From contig NZ_CP034766.1 in assembly GCF_004006015.1 (NCBI RefSeq), positions 3,195,001 to 3,259,000 on the forward strand: DNA of 64,000 nt, written 5' to 3'. Below the pieces are notes generated by a model that saw only the letters and a list, made by a program, of their open reading frames with translations, made no database searches and was not told the origin of the DNA. Positions within the stretch are counted from its first letter, which is position 1. Each line of letters opens with the position of its first letter. Of this stretch, positions 16,967 through 25,095 are shown in pieces. A program made the translations under genes and the position numbers. The DNA is from Rhodococcus sp. X156. Its GTDB lineage: Bacteria; Actinomycetota; Actinomycetes; Mycobacteriales; Mycobacteriaceae.

Positions 16967-19090
16967 ATGCCTGTGCGCCGTACCGAGCCTGACTTCACCC
17001 ACCTCCTCTCCGCAGGCCGGATCGGTCCGGTGGAGCTGGCCAACCGGGTGATCCTGCCCGCGATGGACATGAACCTCTGCGACGACGGCGCCATCGTCGC
17101 CCACGACGTGGAGCACTTCGCCGCCCGCGCCGCCGGGGGCACCGCCATGATCATCACCGGCGCCTCCGCCGTGGCCTACCCGCAGGGCGCCACCAGCCGC
17201 AAGGAGCCCGGGCTGTCGGAGGACCGGTTCATCCCCGGCCTGAAGATGCTGGCCGACGGGGTGCACGCGGCCGGCTCGCTGCTGTGCGTGCAGATGACTC
17301 ACCACAGCCGCATCGCCCGCATCGACACCCTCGACGGCCGGCCGATGCTGGTGGCGTCCACGCCGCAGGAGCCCCGGGACATGTCCGCGCTGCGGGACAA
17401 CACCCGCGAGGAGCTGACCATGATGGCCGCCGTGGCCGGGGGCAACCAGCCCACGTACAAGGAGGCCACCGAGGAAGACATCGTCTGGGTGATCGACCAG
17501 TTCGCGCAGGCCGCCCGCCGGGTGATGGAGGCCGGTGGCGACGCCGTGGAGATCCACGTGGCGCACGGCTACCTGCTGGGCGGGTTCCTCTCCCGTGCCG
17601 ACAACCGCCGCACCGACGAGTGGGGCGGCTCGCTGCAGAACCGCGCCAAGCTCGCCTGCAAGGTGATCGAGGCCGTGGTGGACATGGTGGGTGAGCGCCT
17701 CGCCGTGCTGGTGCGCGTGGCCGGCAAGGAGTTCGGCGAGGAGGGCTCGCTCACCACCGCCGAGGCCGTGCAGGCCGCCCAGCTGTTCGAGCAGGCCGGC
17801 GCGCACGCCATCCACGTCACCGGCTGGGCCCGCAACTCCTTCCGCGACTTCACCGAGGGCCCCCTTCCGGACAAGGTCGGCGCCTACCGCGACTTCGCCC
17901 GCCAGGTGAAGGCCGCGGTGTCCATCCCGGTGATCGCCGTCGGACGGGTGCTGCCCGAGGTCGGCGAGGAGATGATCGCCGCCGGGGAGACCGACTTCGT
18001 GGCCATGGGCCGTCAGCTGCTGGCCGACCCCGACCTGGTGAACAAGCTGCGGGCGGGCAACCGCAAGTCGGTGCGCCCGTGCATCAACTGCTACGTGTGC
18101 GTGGAGCAGAACTTCTGGGACGGCACCCCGGTGTGCGCGGTCAACCCCGCCCTGAGCAACGAGTCGGCGTCCACCTTCTTGTCCATCCCGTCTCCCCGGC
18201 ACGTCGTCGTGGTCGGGGGTGGGCCCGGCGGCATGGAGAGCGCGCGGGTCGCCCGCGAGCGCGGCCACCGCGTCACCCTGCTCGACGCCGGCGACCGGCT
18301 GGGCGGCTCCGCGTGGTTCTCCCAGCTGACCACCCCGGCCAACGGCCCGCTGCTGGACTGGCAGCGCCACGAGCTGGAGCGGCTCGGCGTGGTGGTGCAG
18401 CTCAACCACAAGGCCACCGCCAGCTCCATCGCCGAGCTCAAGCCCAGCGTGGTGGTGCTGGCCACCGGCGCCCACCGCGGCGTGCCCGCGGTGCCGGGCG
18501 CCACCCTGCCGCACGTGCACACCGGCGACACCCTCCGAGCGCTGATGACGGGCAACGGCGACGCCGGGCAGACCGGTCCGCTGCTCAAGGCCTTCGGCTT
18601 CCTCGGCCGGACCAGCCGCATCACCCGCAACCCCGACCTCATCCGCGAGGTGACCAAGCGGTTCCTGCCGATGGGCAAGAACGTCACGGTCATCGGCGGC
18701 TCGCTGGTGGGCATCGAGCTGGCGGAGTTCCTCGCCGAGCGCGGCCGCAACGTCACCGTGCTCGAGGCCGGCAAGCACATCGGTCTGCCGATGGCCATGC
18801 CGCGGCGCTGGACCGCGGTGCGCCGGGCGGGCGAGCACGGCGTGACGATCGTGCGCGAGGCGGAGGTCACCGAGATCACCAGCGACCAGGTCCGCTACCG
18901 CGTCGGCGACCAGACCGCCTCGGCGCCCGCCGACCTGGTGGTCGTGGCCTCGAACGTCTCCGCCGGCGCACCCCTGGAGGCCGAGCTCACCGCGCGCGGC
19001 ATCGAGGTGCACGTGGTGGGTGACGCCGGTTCCGTCGGCTACATCCAGGGCGCCATCCACTCCGCCTGGGCGACCGCCGGCAAGATCTGA
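16967..19090 (+). CDS. Old-yellow-enzyme/FAD fusion reductase (2,4-dienoyl-CoA reductase type)
   Basis: 707 residues in three parts. An FMN TIM barrel (about 1-365) has EIHVAHGYLLGGFLSRADN and TDEWGGSLQNR. A [4Fe-4S] motif C372-x2-C375-x2-C378-x11-C390 follows. The C-terminal half binds FAD (VVVVGGGPGGMESA) and NAD(P)H (VIGGSLVGIELAEFLAERG). This is the layout of 2,4-dienoyl-CoA reductase and trimethylamine dehydrogenase; hydride flows from NAD(P)H through FAD and the cluster to FMN and an enone or enoyl substrate. The substrate is not evident. It stands alone, read from its own leaderless promoter. Confidence 0.88.
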   Translation: MPVRRTEPDFTHLLSAGRIGPVELANRVILPAMDMNLCDDGAIVAHDVEHFAARAAGGTAMIITGASAVAYPQGATSRKEPGLSEDRFIPGLKMLADGVHAAGSLLCVQMTHHSRIARIDTLDGRPMLVASTPQEPRDMSALRDNTREELTMMAAVAGGNQPTYKEATEEDIVWVIDQFAQAARRVMEAGGDAVEIHVAHGYLLGGFLSRADNRRTDEWGGSLQNRAKLACKVIEAVVDMVGERLAVLVRVAGKEFGEEGSLTTAEAVQAAQLFEQAGAHAIHVTGWARNSFRDFTEGPLPDKVGAYRDFARQVKAAVSIPVIAVGRVLPEVGEEMIAAGETDFVAMGRQLLADPDLVNKLRAGNRKSVRPCINCYVCVEQNFWDGTPVCAVNPALSNESASTFLSIPSPRHVVVVGGGPGGMESARVARERGHRVTLLDAGDRLGGSAWFSQLTTPANGPLLDWQRHELERLGVVVQLNHKATASSIAELKPSVVVLATGAHRGVPAVPGATLPHVHTGDTLRALMTGNGDAGQTGPLLKAFGFLGRTSRITRNPDLIREVTKRFLPMGKNVTVIGGSLVGIELAEFLAERGRNVTVLEAGKHIGLPMAMPRRWTAVRRAGEHGVTIVREAEVTEITSDQVRYRVGDQTASAPADLVVVASNVSAGAPLEAELTARGIEVHVVGDAGSVGYIQGAIHSAWATAGKI

Positions 19091-19181
19091 GCCAGCCCGC
19101 TCCCGAGCGGCCGCGGCTCAGGTCAACAGGCACGCAGGTGTCCTGACGCTGCTTCGTCGCCACCGTGGGCGGGTGTCGACC

Positions 19182-19187
19182 TAGCAT
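19182..19187 (+). promoter_or_regulatory. -10 element of leaderless gene (TAGCAT)
   Basis: TAGCAT ends six bases before the ATG at 19194; no ribosome site is present. Confidence 0.5.
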
Positions 19188-19193
19188 CGCGAG

Positions 19194-19805
19194 ATGGCAC
19201 CCACCCACCTGTTGATGGACCTGGCCGGAGTGCTCGCCGGATTCGACCGGGCACCCCGCGTCGCCGCACTGGCCCAGCTGGCCGGGCTCAGCGAGGACGA
19301 GGTGCACCGCCGCCTCTACGGCAGTGGCTTCGTGGACTCCGCCGACGCCGGGGAGGTGGACGCCGACGGCGTGCGCGCGGGCATCCGCAGCCGGCTCGAC
19401 CTGCACTGCCCCCTGGCTGACTTGGAGGCCGCGTGGATGGCCGCCTTCGCCGAGGACGACGCCGCGCTGGCGGTGCTGGACGCGGTGCGCCCGCCCGCCG
19501 TGGTCGCGCTGCTCACCAACAACGACGCGCTGGTGGGCACCCTCCTGGCCGAGCACCTGCCCGGCGTGGCCGAGCGCTGCGACGCGGTGCTGGTGGCCGG
19601 GTTCATGAAGGTGACCAAGCCGGACGAGCGCGCCTACACCCAGGCCGCACAGGCCCTTGATGTCCCGCTGTCGAGCTGCCTGTTCGTCGACGACAAGCAG
19701 GAGAACGTGGACGGCGGCCTGGCCGCGGGACTCGACTCGGTGCTCTACGCCGGACCCGACCAGCTGCGCGCCGAGCTGACCGCCCGCGGGCTGCTCGGCA
19801 GCTGA
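19194..19805 (+). CDS. HAD-superfamily hydrolase, YihX-like
   Basis: 203 residues of HAD subfamily IA. Motif I reads MDLAGVLAGFD: the nucleophile Asp is kept but the second Asp of DxD is Ala. YihX-type sugar-1-phosphatases have DLGNV at this place, so the change fits that branch, not loss of function. Motif II is LLTNND, motif III the Lys in KVTKPDERAY, and motif IV is LFVDDKQENVDGGLAAGL. It probably hydrolyses a small phosphoester in the cytosol, but the substrate is not predictable. It is convergent with the amidohydrolase gene across a hairpin. Confidence 0.75.
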   Translation: MAPTHLLMDLAGVLAGFDRAPRVAALAQLAGLSEDEVHRRLYGSGFVDSADAGEVDADGVRAGIRSRLDLHCPLADLEAAWMAAFAEDDAALAVLDAVRPPAVVALLTNNDALVGTLLAEHLPGVAERCDAVLVAGFMKVTKPDERAYTQAAQALDVPLSSCLFVDDKQENVDGGLAAGLDSVLYAGPDQLRAELTARGLLGS

Positions 19806-19830
19806 CCCGCCTCCGCCACCGTCAGGCGGG
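19806..19830. terminator. Convergent-gene hairpin
   Basis: A seven-base-pair CCCGCCT/AGGCGGG stem (19806-19812 with 19824-19830) starts directly after the HAD stop codon and covers the stop of the opposite gene; it probably terminates both. Confidence 0.5.
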
Positions 19831-21447
19831 GTGCACCTGCCGGCCGCCCACCACGGTGGCCAGCACTGGGACGTCCGCCAGCGCGGCAGGGTCGGTGGCC
19901 AGTGGATCGGCCCCCAGCACCACGAAGTCGGCCAGCTTGCCCACCTCGATGGTGCCCTTCACCGCGTCCTCGCCGGCCAGCGCCGCGGCCGAGCTGGTGT
20001 AGCCGGCCAGGGCCTGCCGCGGGGTGACCGCCTGCTCCGGGCCGAGCACGGCGCCCTGCCGGGTTCGGCGGGTGACCGCGGTGGCCATGGTGAACAGCGG
20101 GTTCACCGGCGTCACCGGGCAGTCGCAGTGCAGCGCGTAGCGGATGCCGGCCCGCGCCACCGACGCCACCGGACTGATGCGGGCACCGCGGTCCGGGCCC
20201 AGGAAGCGGTCGCGGTGGCGGTCGCCCCAGTAGTAGACGTGGTTGACGAAGATCGACGCCGACACCCCCAGCCGGGCCATCCGCTGCACCTGGTCCTCGC
20301 GCAAGGTCTGCACGTGCTCGAGCCGGTGGTGCAGCTGCTCGTCGGGACGCCCGGCCTGCGCCTGCTCGATCGCGTCCAGGGCGTGGTCGATGGCCAGGTC
20401 GCCGTTGGTGTGCACGGCCACCTGCCTGCTCCCGGCGTGCACCCGCTCCACCAGCGCGGCCAGCGGTGCTGCCGGGATGACCATCGACCCGCAGCTGCAC
20501 CCGCCCAGGTCGTGGTACGGCTCGCTGAGCGCCGCGGTGTGCAGCTGGATGGAGCCGTCGGAGATCAGCTTGACCCCGCCCACCCGCAGCTGGTCGTCGT
20601 CGGCCGCCTCCAGTGCTCCTGCCCCGTCTGCTCCTGCGCCGTCCAGCTCTGCATCATCCAGCAGGTGGTGGCCCACGTACAGGCGCCCGCGCAGCCGCAG
20701 CTCCCCGGCCGCGTGCACCGCCCGGTAGGCCTGCAGCATGTCGGCGGTGACGTAGAGGTCGTGGAAGCTGGTGACGCCCACCTCCGCCATCCGCTGCTGC
20801 GCCCGCAGCAGCCCCGCCCGGGCCGCGTCCGGGGCCATCGCCTGGCTGTGGTCGGCCACCAGTGCCATGGCGCCGGGCTCCTGCAGCTCCCCCGTCGGTT
20901 GGCCGCTGGCGTCACGGACGATGTGGCCGCCGGCCGGCTCGGGGGTCTCGGCGGTCACGCCGCACTGCTGCAGCACCAGGGTGTTCACGTACTCCGCGTG
21001 CACCGACAGGTGCCGCACCCGCACCGGGTGCGCGGTGGTGGCCCGGTCGAGGTCGGCGGCGGTGAGGGCCCTGTCCTCGGCGACCAGGCTGTCGTCAAAG
21101 CCCCAGGCGTTGATCGCCTCGCCGGCGGGCGTGCTGGCCGCCCGCACCCGGATCGCCTCGACCACCGCCTCGATGGACGGGCAGGCCTCGCTGGTGGCGT
21201 CCACGTCGGCCAGCAGCATCCCCCACATCAGCGGGTGCAGGTGCGTCTCGATGAACCCGGGCACCACGGTGGCCCCGCCCAGGTCCACCACCTCCGCGTC
21301 GGCGCTGGCCGCCGCCCGCACCTCCTCCTCGGTGCCCACCGCGAGGAACCGCCCGTCGCGGCAGGCGAGCGCGGTCGCCGGCGTGGCACTGGGCTGCAGT
21401 GCCATGGTGTGCACCGTGGCGTTGCGGTAGATCCGGTCGGTCGTCAT
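19822..21447 (-). CDS. YtcJ-type amidohydrolase (amidohydrolase 3 family)
   Basis: 541 residues of the amidohydrolase-3 family (YtcJ, NfdA). The metal motif THLHP is near residue 70. The conserved His blocks VHTNGDLAIDHALDAIE and HRLEHVQ, and the late CDCPVTPVNPLFTM with its metal-ligand Asp, follow. These enzymes are metal-dependent hydrolases of amides such as N-substituted formamides. The ATG at 21447 overlaps the EamA stop (ATGA), giving a two-gene operon exporter-hydrolase under the TetR operator. The coupling suggests that the exported compound and the substrate are related. A longer upstream reading lies wholly inside the EamA gene and is rejected. Confidence 0.85.
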   Translation of the reverse strand: MTTDRIYRNATVHTMALQPSATPATALACRDGRFLAVGTEEEVRAAASADAEVVDLGGATVVPGFIETHLHPLMWGMLLADVDATSEACPSIEAVVEAIRVRAASTPAGEAINAWGFDDSLVAEDRALTAADLDRATTAHPVRVRHLSVHAEYVNTLVLQQCGVTAETPEPAGGHIVRDASGQPTGELQEPGAMALVADHSQAMAPDAARAGLLRAQQRMAEVGVTSFHDLYVTADMLQAYRAVHAAGELRLRGRLYVGHHLLDDAELDGAGADGAGALEAADDDQLRVGGVKLISDGSIQLHTAALSEPYHDLGGCSCGSMVIPAAPLAALVERVHAGSRQVAVHTNGDLAIDHALDAIEQAQAGRPDEQLHHRLEHVQTLREDQVQRMARLGVSASIFVNHVYYWGDRHRDRFLGPDRGARISPVASVARAGIRYALHCDCPVTPVNPLFTMATAVTRRTRQGAVLGPEQAVTPRQALAGYTSSAAALAGEDAVKGTIEVGKLADFVVLGADPLATDPAALADVPVLATVVGGRQVHPA

Positions 21448-22382
21448 GGCAGAGCCACCTTCGGGGTGAGGTCGGGGGTGCGGGAGGCACGGGTGGAGAC
21501 GGTGGCGGTGACGGCGGCCAGCACCAGGCCGGCGCCCACGGTTTGCGTCGTGGTGGGCAGCTGGTGCAGCAGCAGCGCCGCAAAGCCGAGCGCCGCCGTG
21601 GACTGCAGCACCAGTCCTGCGGCCACGGAGCTGGCGGGCAGCCGCTGGCTGGCTCGGGAGACCAGCAGCCAGCCGAGCACCTGGGCGTCCAGGGCCAGCA
21701 GCACCAACCAGCCGTGGGCGGCAGCCGGCGGCGTCAGGTCCAGGCTGCCGTCCCACAGTCCGACCAGTCCGACCGTCACCGCCGTGGCCATCGTGGACAC
21801 CAGCATCGGGCCGCTGGACTGACGCGCCCGGCGGGTGGCCGCGCCGACCCCGACGATGTAGACCGCGTACGCCGCGGCGGCCACCACTGCCCCGACGAAC
21901 CCGGACAGGCTGGTGACGGCCAGGCCCGAGACGGTGAGCCCGCCCACCAGCGCCACCCCGAGCAGCAGCACCGGCAGGCACCACCACAGCCGGGGGCTCA
22001 CCCGCTGGCGCAGCACGAGGTAGCCCAGTCCGGCGGCGAAGACCACCTGCAGGCTGATCAGCACGGTGGCCAGCCCCGCGCCGATCTCGTTGATCGCGTG
22101 GTGCCACAGCAGCAGGTCGAGGCCGAGGAACACCCCCGCACCCACCGCGGCGCCGGACCAGCCGCCCGTGGTGGGCCGACCGTCGCGTCGGCGACGGAGC
22201 AGCACCAGCAGCCCCAGGGGCACGACGGCGTAGAGGCAGCGGAAGAAGGCCCCGGTGGAGGGTGTGGTGGCGGAGAGCTCGTAGAGGATGGAGGTGAGAC
22301 CGAGGATGGTCGCCCCCGCACCCACCTGGAGCAGCGCGCGCCCCTGCGCGTCCCCAGCTCGCGGAGATGGACCATCATTCAC
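21444..22382 (-). CDS. EamA/DMT-family transporter
   Basis: 312 residues with ten hydrophobic segments in two EamA repeats (five plus five), typical of drug/metabolite exporters. The GTG at 22382 is preceded at six bases by TAAGTT and has no ribosome site, so the message looks leaderless. The palindrome GTGATAAGTTATCAC covers that -10. The gene is divergent from a TetR-family regulator and is translationally coupled to the amidohydrolase downstream. Expected role: efflux (or uptake) of a small amide or amine that the TetR protein senses. Confidence 0.85.
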   Translation of the reverse strand: MNDGPSPRAGDAQGRALLQVGAGATILGLTSILYELSATTPSTGAFFRCLYAVVPLGLLVLLRRRRDGRPTTGGWSGAAVGAGVFLGLDLLLWHHAINEIGAGLATVLISLQVVFAAGLGYLVLRQRVSPRLWWCLPVLLLGVALVGGLTVSGLAVTSLSGFVGAVVAAAAYAVYIVGVGAATRRARQSSGPMLVSTMATAVTVGLVGLWDGSLDLTPPAAAHGWLVLLALDAQVLGWLLVSRASQRLPASSVAAGLVLQSTAALGFAALLLHQLPTTTQTVGAGLVLAAVTATVSTRASRTPDLTPKVALP

Positions 22383-22383
22383 A

Positions 22384-22398
22384 GTGATAACTTATCAC
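22384..22398. promoter_or_regulatory. Palindromic operator over the eamA -10
   Basis: GTGATAA-C-TTATCAC is a perfect palindrome of two seven-base arms around one base. It contains the TAAGTT -10 of the leaderless EamA gene (minus strand) and lies 28 bases upstream of the TetR start. A bound TetR dimer would block polymerase directly and could also repress its own gene. Confidence 0.75.
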
Positions 22399-22425
22399 CA
22401 GCACGCCTCAGGCAGGGAGCACGCA

Positions 22426-22998
22426 GTGAGCAGGACCTTCCTCACCCGGGAGCGCGTCATGGCCGCCGCCGCCGAGCTGGTCGACCGCGACGGCGTGGAC
22501 GCGCTGAACCTCACCCGGCTCGCCGCCACGCTCTCGGTGCGGCAGTCGGCGCTGTACAACCACGTCAGCGGGGTCAGCGACGTGCTCCGCGGCCTCAGCC
22601 TGCACGCCCGCTCGATCCTCGCCGCCGACCTGCGCAACGCCGCCGTGGGCCTGGCCCGCGACGACGCGGTGCGGGCCCTCGCCGAGGCCTGGCGCCGGTT
22701 CGTCCAGGAGCACCCCGGTCTCTACGCCGCCACCGACCGCTACCCCACCGCGCCGGACGCCGAGCTCAGCGCCGCCGCCGGTGAGGTGGTGACGGCGATC
22801 AGCCAGGTGCTCGCCGGCTACGGCCTGGACGCGGTCGACTCCGAGCAGGCCGGCTGGTCGCTGCGCAGCGCCCTGCACGGCTTCTGCGTGCTGGAGGCCA
22901 CCGAGGGCAGTCCCGCCGCCACCGACCTCGACCTGGTCTACCAGCGGTTGGTGGCCATGCTCTGCGCCGGCATCAGCCGCATGGCCTCCGTCGACTGA
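22426..22998 (+). CDS. TetR-family transcriptional regulator
   Basis: 190 residues. The N-terminal helix-turn-helix (MAAAAELVDRDGVDALNLTRLAATLSVRQSALYNHV) is complete, and a TetR_C-type ligand domain follows (LHGFCVLEA). The GTG at 22426 has GGGAG seven bases upstream; the frame is open farther upstream, but that runs back into the divergent gene. It shares a 43-base intergenic region with the EamA gene, which contains the operator palindrome, so it is the local repressor. Ligand unknown; probably the compound handled by the amidohydrolase or exporter. Confidence 0.88.
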   Translation: MSRTFLTRERVMAAAAELVDRDGVDALNLTRLAATLSVRQSALYNHVSGVSDVLRGLSLHARSILAADLRNAAVGLARDDAVRALAEAWRRFVQEHPGLYAATDRYPTAPDAELSAAAGEVVTAISQVLAGYGLDAVDSEQAGWSLRSALHGFCVLEATEGSPAATDLDLVYQRLVAMLCAGISRMASVD

Positions 22999-23034
22999 CC
23001 GGTCCGGGGGCTTGGCGCGCCTGGCCCCACCAGG

Positions 23035-23040
23035 TTGGAT
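23035..23040 (+). promoter_or_regulatory. -10-like element of leaderless gene (TTGGAT)
   Basis: TTGGAT ends six bases before the ATG at 23047. The same hexamer at the same distance precedes the gene at 62086. Confidence 0.4.
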
Positions 23041-23046
23041 ACCGGG

Positions 23047-23946
23047 ATGACCAGCTCCGCGGCACAGCCCCGCAGGTCCACCGTCGAGATTCCCGGCCTG
23101 CGGGTCGGTGTGCTGGAGTGGGGCCCGGCCGACGGGCCGCTCGCCCTCTGCCTGCACGGCTTCCCCGACACCGCGTGGAGCTGGCGGCACCTCGCGCCCG
23201 CACTGGCCGCTGACGGCTGGCGGGTGGTGGCGCCGTTCTCCCGCGGCTACGCGCCCACCTCGCTGGCCCCCGACGGCAGCTACCAGACCGGCGCACTGGT
23301 CAGCGACGTGGTGGCGCTGCACGCCGCCCTCGGCGGCGACGAGCGCGCGGTGCTGCTGGGCCACGACTGGGGTGCCATCACCGCCTACGGGGTGGGTGCC
23401 TTCGCGCCGACGCTGTTCGCGCGGATCGTCACGATGGCGGTGCCGCCCATCCCCGCCATGGCCGCCAGGCGCCGGCACCCCGCGGTGCTGGCCCGGCAGG
23501 CACGCTCCTCCTGGTACATCGCCTACAACCACCTGCCCGGGCTCAGCGAGCGGACGCTGCCGTGGCTGGTGCGCCGGCTGTGGCAGGACTGGTCGCCGGG
23601 CTACGACGCCGAGCAGGACCTGGCCCACGTCGCCGACGCGCTGGACACCGGCGCCCGTCGCACCGCGGCGCTGCGCTACTACCGCGCCTGGGGCTACCCG
23701 TGGCTGCGCTCGCCGACCTACGCCGCCGAGCAGGCCAGGGCACTCGGCGTGCCCCAGGTGCCCACGCTGTACCTGCACGGCGACCGCGACGGCTGCCTGC
23801 GCCCTGAGCTGGCCGAGGGTGCAGCCTCGGCGCTGCCCGCGGGCAGCACGGCGGTCACCATCGCTGGCGCAGGACACTTCCTGCAGCTGGAGCAGCCCGA
23901 GCAGGCCCTGGCCGCAATCCGCCCTTTCCTGGCTGCTGAGGAGTAG
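23047..23946 (+). CDS. Alpha/beta hydrolase, epoxide-hydrolase type
   Basis: 299 residues of the alpha/beta-hydrolase fold. HGFPDTAWSW near residue 40 is the oxyanion-hole motif, and GHDWG near residue 105 is the nucleophile elbow with Asp, as in epoxide hydrolases and haloalkane dehalogenases. The acid Asp is in HGDRDGCLRP and the His in AGHFLQLEQPE. A helical cap lies between, with Tyr residues (YRAWGYPW) in the place used to activate epoxides. Epoxide hydrolysis is the likeliest reaction; dehalogenation is the alternative. The ATG is used because it follows a TTGGAT element by six bases. Confidence 0.8.
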   Translation: MTSSAAQPRRSTVEIPGLRVGVLEWGPADGPLALCLHGFPDTAWSWRHLAPALAADGWRVVAPFSRGYAPTSLAPDGSYQTGALVSDVVALHAALGGDERAVLLGHDWGAITAYGVGAFAPTLFARIVTMAVPPIPAMAARRRHPAVLARQARSSWYIAYNHLPGLSERTLPWLVRRLWQDWSPGYDAEQDLAHVADALDTGARRTAALRYYRAWGYPWLRSPTYAAEQARALGVPQVPTLYLHGDRDGCLRPELAEGAASALPAGSTAVTIAGAGHFLQLEQPEQALAAIRPFLAAEE

Positions 23947-24028
23947 CCCGGCCGGGCCTGCAGGCAGCCCAGTTGACCAGCCGGGACGGCGCGTCATGAT
24001 TGAGGTGGTGAGCGGAAGGAGTCCCGGC

Positions 24029-25018
24029 ATGGTCGACGCGGATCAGCTGGACCTGGCCACGGCTCGCGAGGCGCTCGCCGTGGCCTCGCGCGCACCCTCG
24101 GTGCTCAACACCCAGCCCTGGAGCTGGCGGGTGCAGGGCCGCACCGTCGACCTGTACGCCGATCCCGGGCGGCAGCTGACGGTGGTGGACCCGCACGGCC
24201 GGGACATGACGATCAGCTGCGGCGCGGCGCTGGACCACGCCCGGGTGGCGTTCCTGGCGATGGGCTGGCGCAGCGAGATCACCCGCCTGCCTCGTCCCGG
24301 GGAGCCGCTGCACCTGGCCACCATGCAGCTGCACCGGGCGACCGAGCCGGACCGTGACGCCATCGCCCTGGTGGCTGCCGCCGAGGCCCGGCACACCGAC
24401 CGGCGTCCGTTCCGCTCCGTGGTGGTTCCCGAGACCACCCTGGCCGACGTCGCCCAGGTGCCACGCGACCCGCGGGTGCAGGTCACGCTGATCACCGACC
24501 CCACCCGCCGGGACGAGCTGGTGGTGGGCCTGGGCCACGCCGACGCGGTGCAGCGCAACGACCCGCGCTACCGGGACGAGCTGGCCAGCTGGACGCACAC
24601 CTCGGTGGCCTCCGGGGAGGGGATCCCCGCCGGGAACCTGCCCTCCACCGGCACCGTGCCCGGCGCGGTGCCCGGGCGGGCCGGCCAGCCCGGCGACCTC
24701 GCGTCGCCGCCGGCGCAGGACGACGGCGCGGTGTTCTGCGTGCTGAGCACGCCCACCGACCAGCAGGTCGACTGGTTGTGCTCGGGCGAGACGCTGTCGG
24801 CCGTGCTGCTGCAGGCCACCCTGGACGGGTTCGCCACGTGCACGCTGAGCCAGGTGTCGGAGTCCCCGGTCGTCCGCAACCTCGCCCGCCTGGTGGCCCT
24901 GGACGGCGAGGGTGAGCCGCAGGTGATGGTGCGGGTGGGTGAGCCCGTCACCGAGGAGTTCCCCGGTCCGCGCACCCCGCGCAGACCCCTCACCGACACC
25001 GTCACCACGCAGGGCTAG
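24029..25018 (+). CDS. Acg-family FMN-binding oxidoreductase (nitroreductase-like)
   Basis: 329 residues of the Acg family, known from the dormancy-regulon proteins of Mycobacterium (Rv2032, Rv3131 and relatives). The N-terminal block ASRAPSVLNTQPWSWRV is the flavin-binding signature (APSxxNTQPW), and RHTDRRPFRS and the late CSGETLSAVLLQATLDGFATCTLSQ are conserved. Many members bind FMN without clear reductase activity. The ATG has GGAAGGAG seven bases upstream. No DosR-type box was recognised in the short upstream gap, so hypoxic control is not supported by what I see. Confidence 0.82.
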   Translation: MVDADQLDLATAREALAVASRAPSVLNTQPWSWRVQGRTVDLYADPGRQLTVVDPHGRDMTISCGAALDHARVAFLAMGWRSEITRLPRPGEPLHLATMQLHRATEPDRDAIALVAAAEARHTDRRPFRSVVVPETTLADVAQVPRDPRVQVTLITDPTRRDELVVGLGHADAVQRNDPRYRDELASWTHTSVASGEGIPAGNLPSTGTVPGAVPGRAGQPGDLASPPAQDDGAVFCVLSTPTDQQVDWLCSGETLSAVLLQATLDGFATCTLSQVSESPVVRNLARLVALDGEGEPQVMVRVGEPVTEEFPGPRTPRRPLTDTVTTQG

Positions 25019-25062
25019 CACTCGAGACCAGCTCGGCAGCACCGACGAGGAGAGGGCGACCC

Positions 25063-25095
25063 ATGAGCCACCACGCGCAGGACCGTCTCCCGTGA
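25063..25095 (+). CDS. Ten-codon leader ORF coupled to treT
   Basis: ATG-AGC-CAC-CAC... encodes MSHHAQDRLP and ends in a TGA that overlaps the treT GTG (GTGA). The strong ribosome site GAGGAGAGG precedes this small ORF, while treT itself has none. Ribosomes would therefore load on the leader and restart at treT. It could be a simple coupling device or a sensing leader peptide; a chance ORF is possible. Confidence 0.5.
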   Translation: MSHHAQDRLP

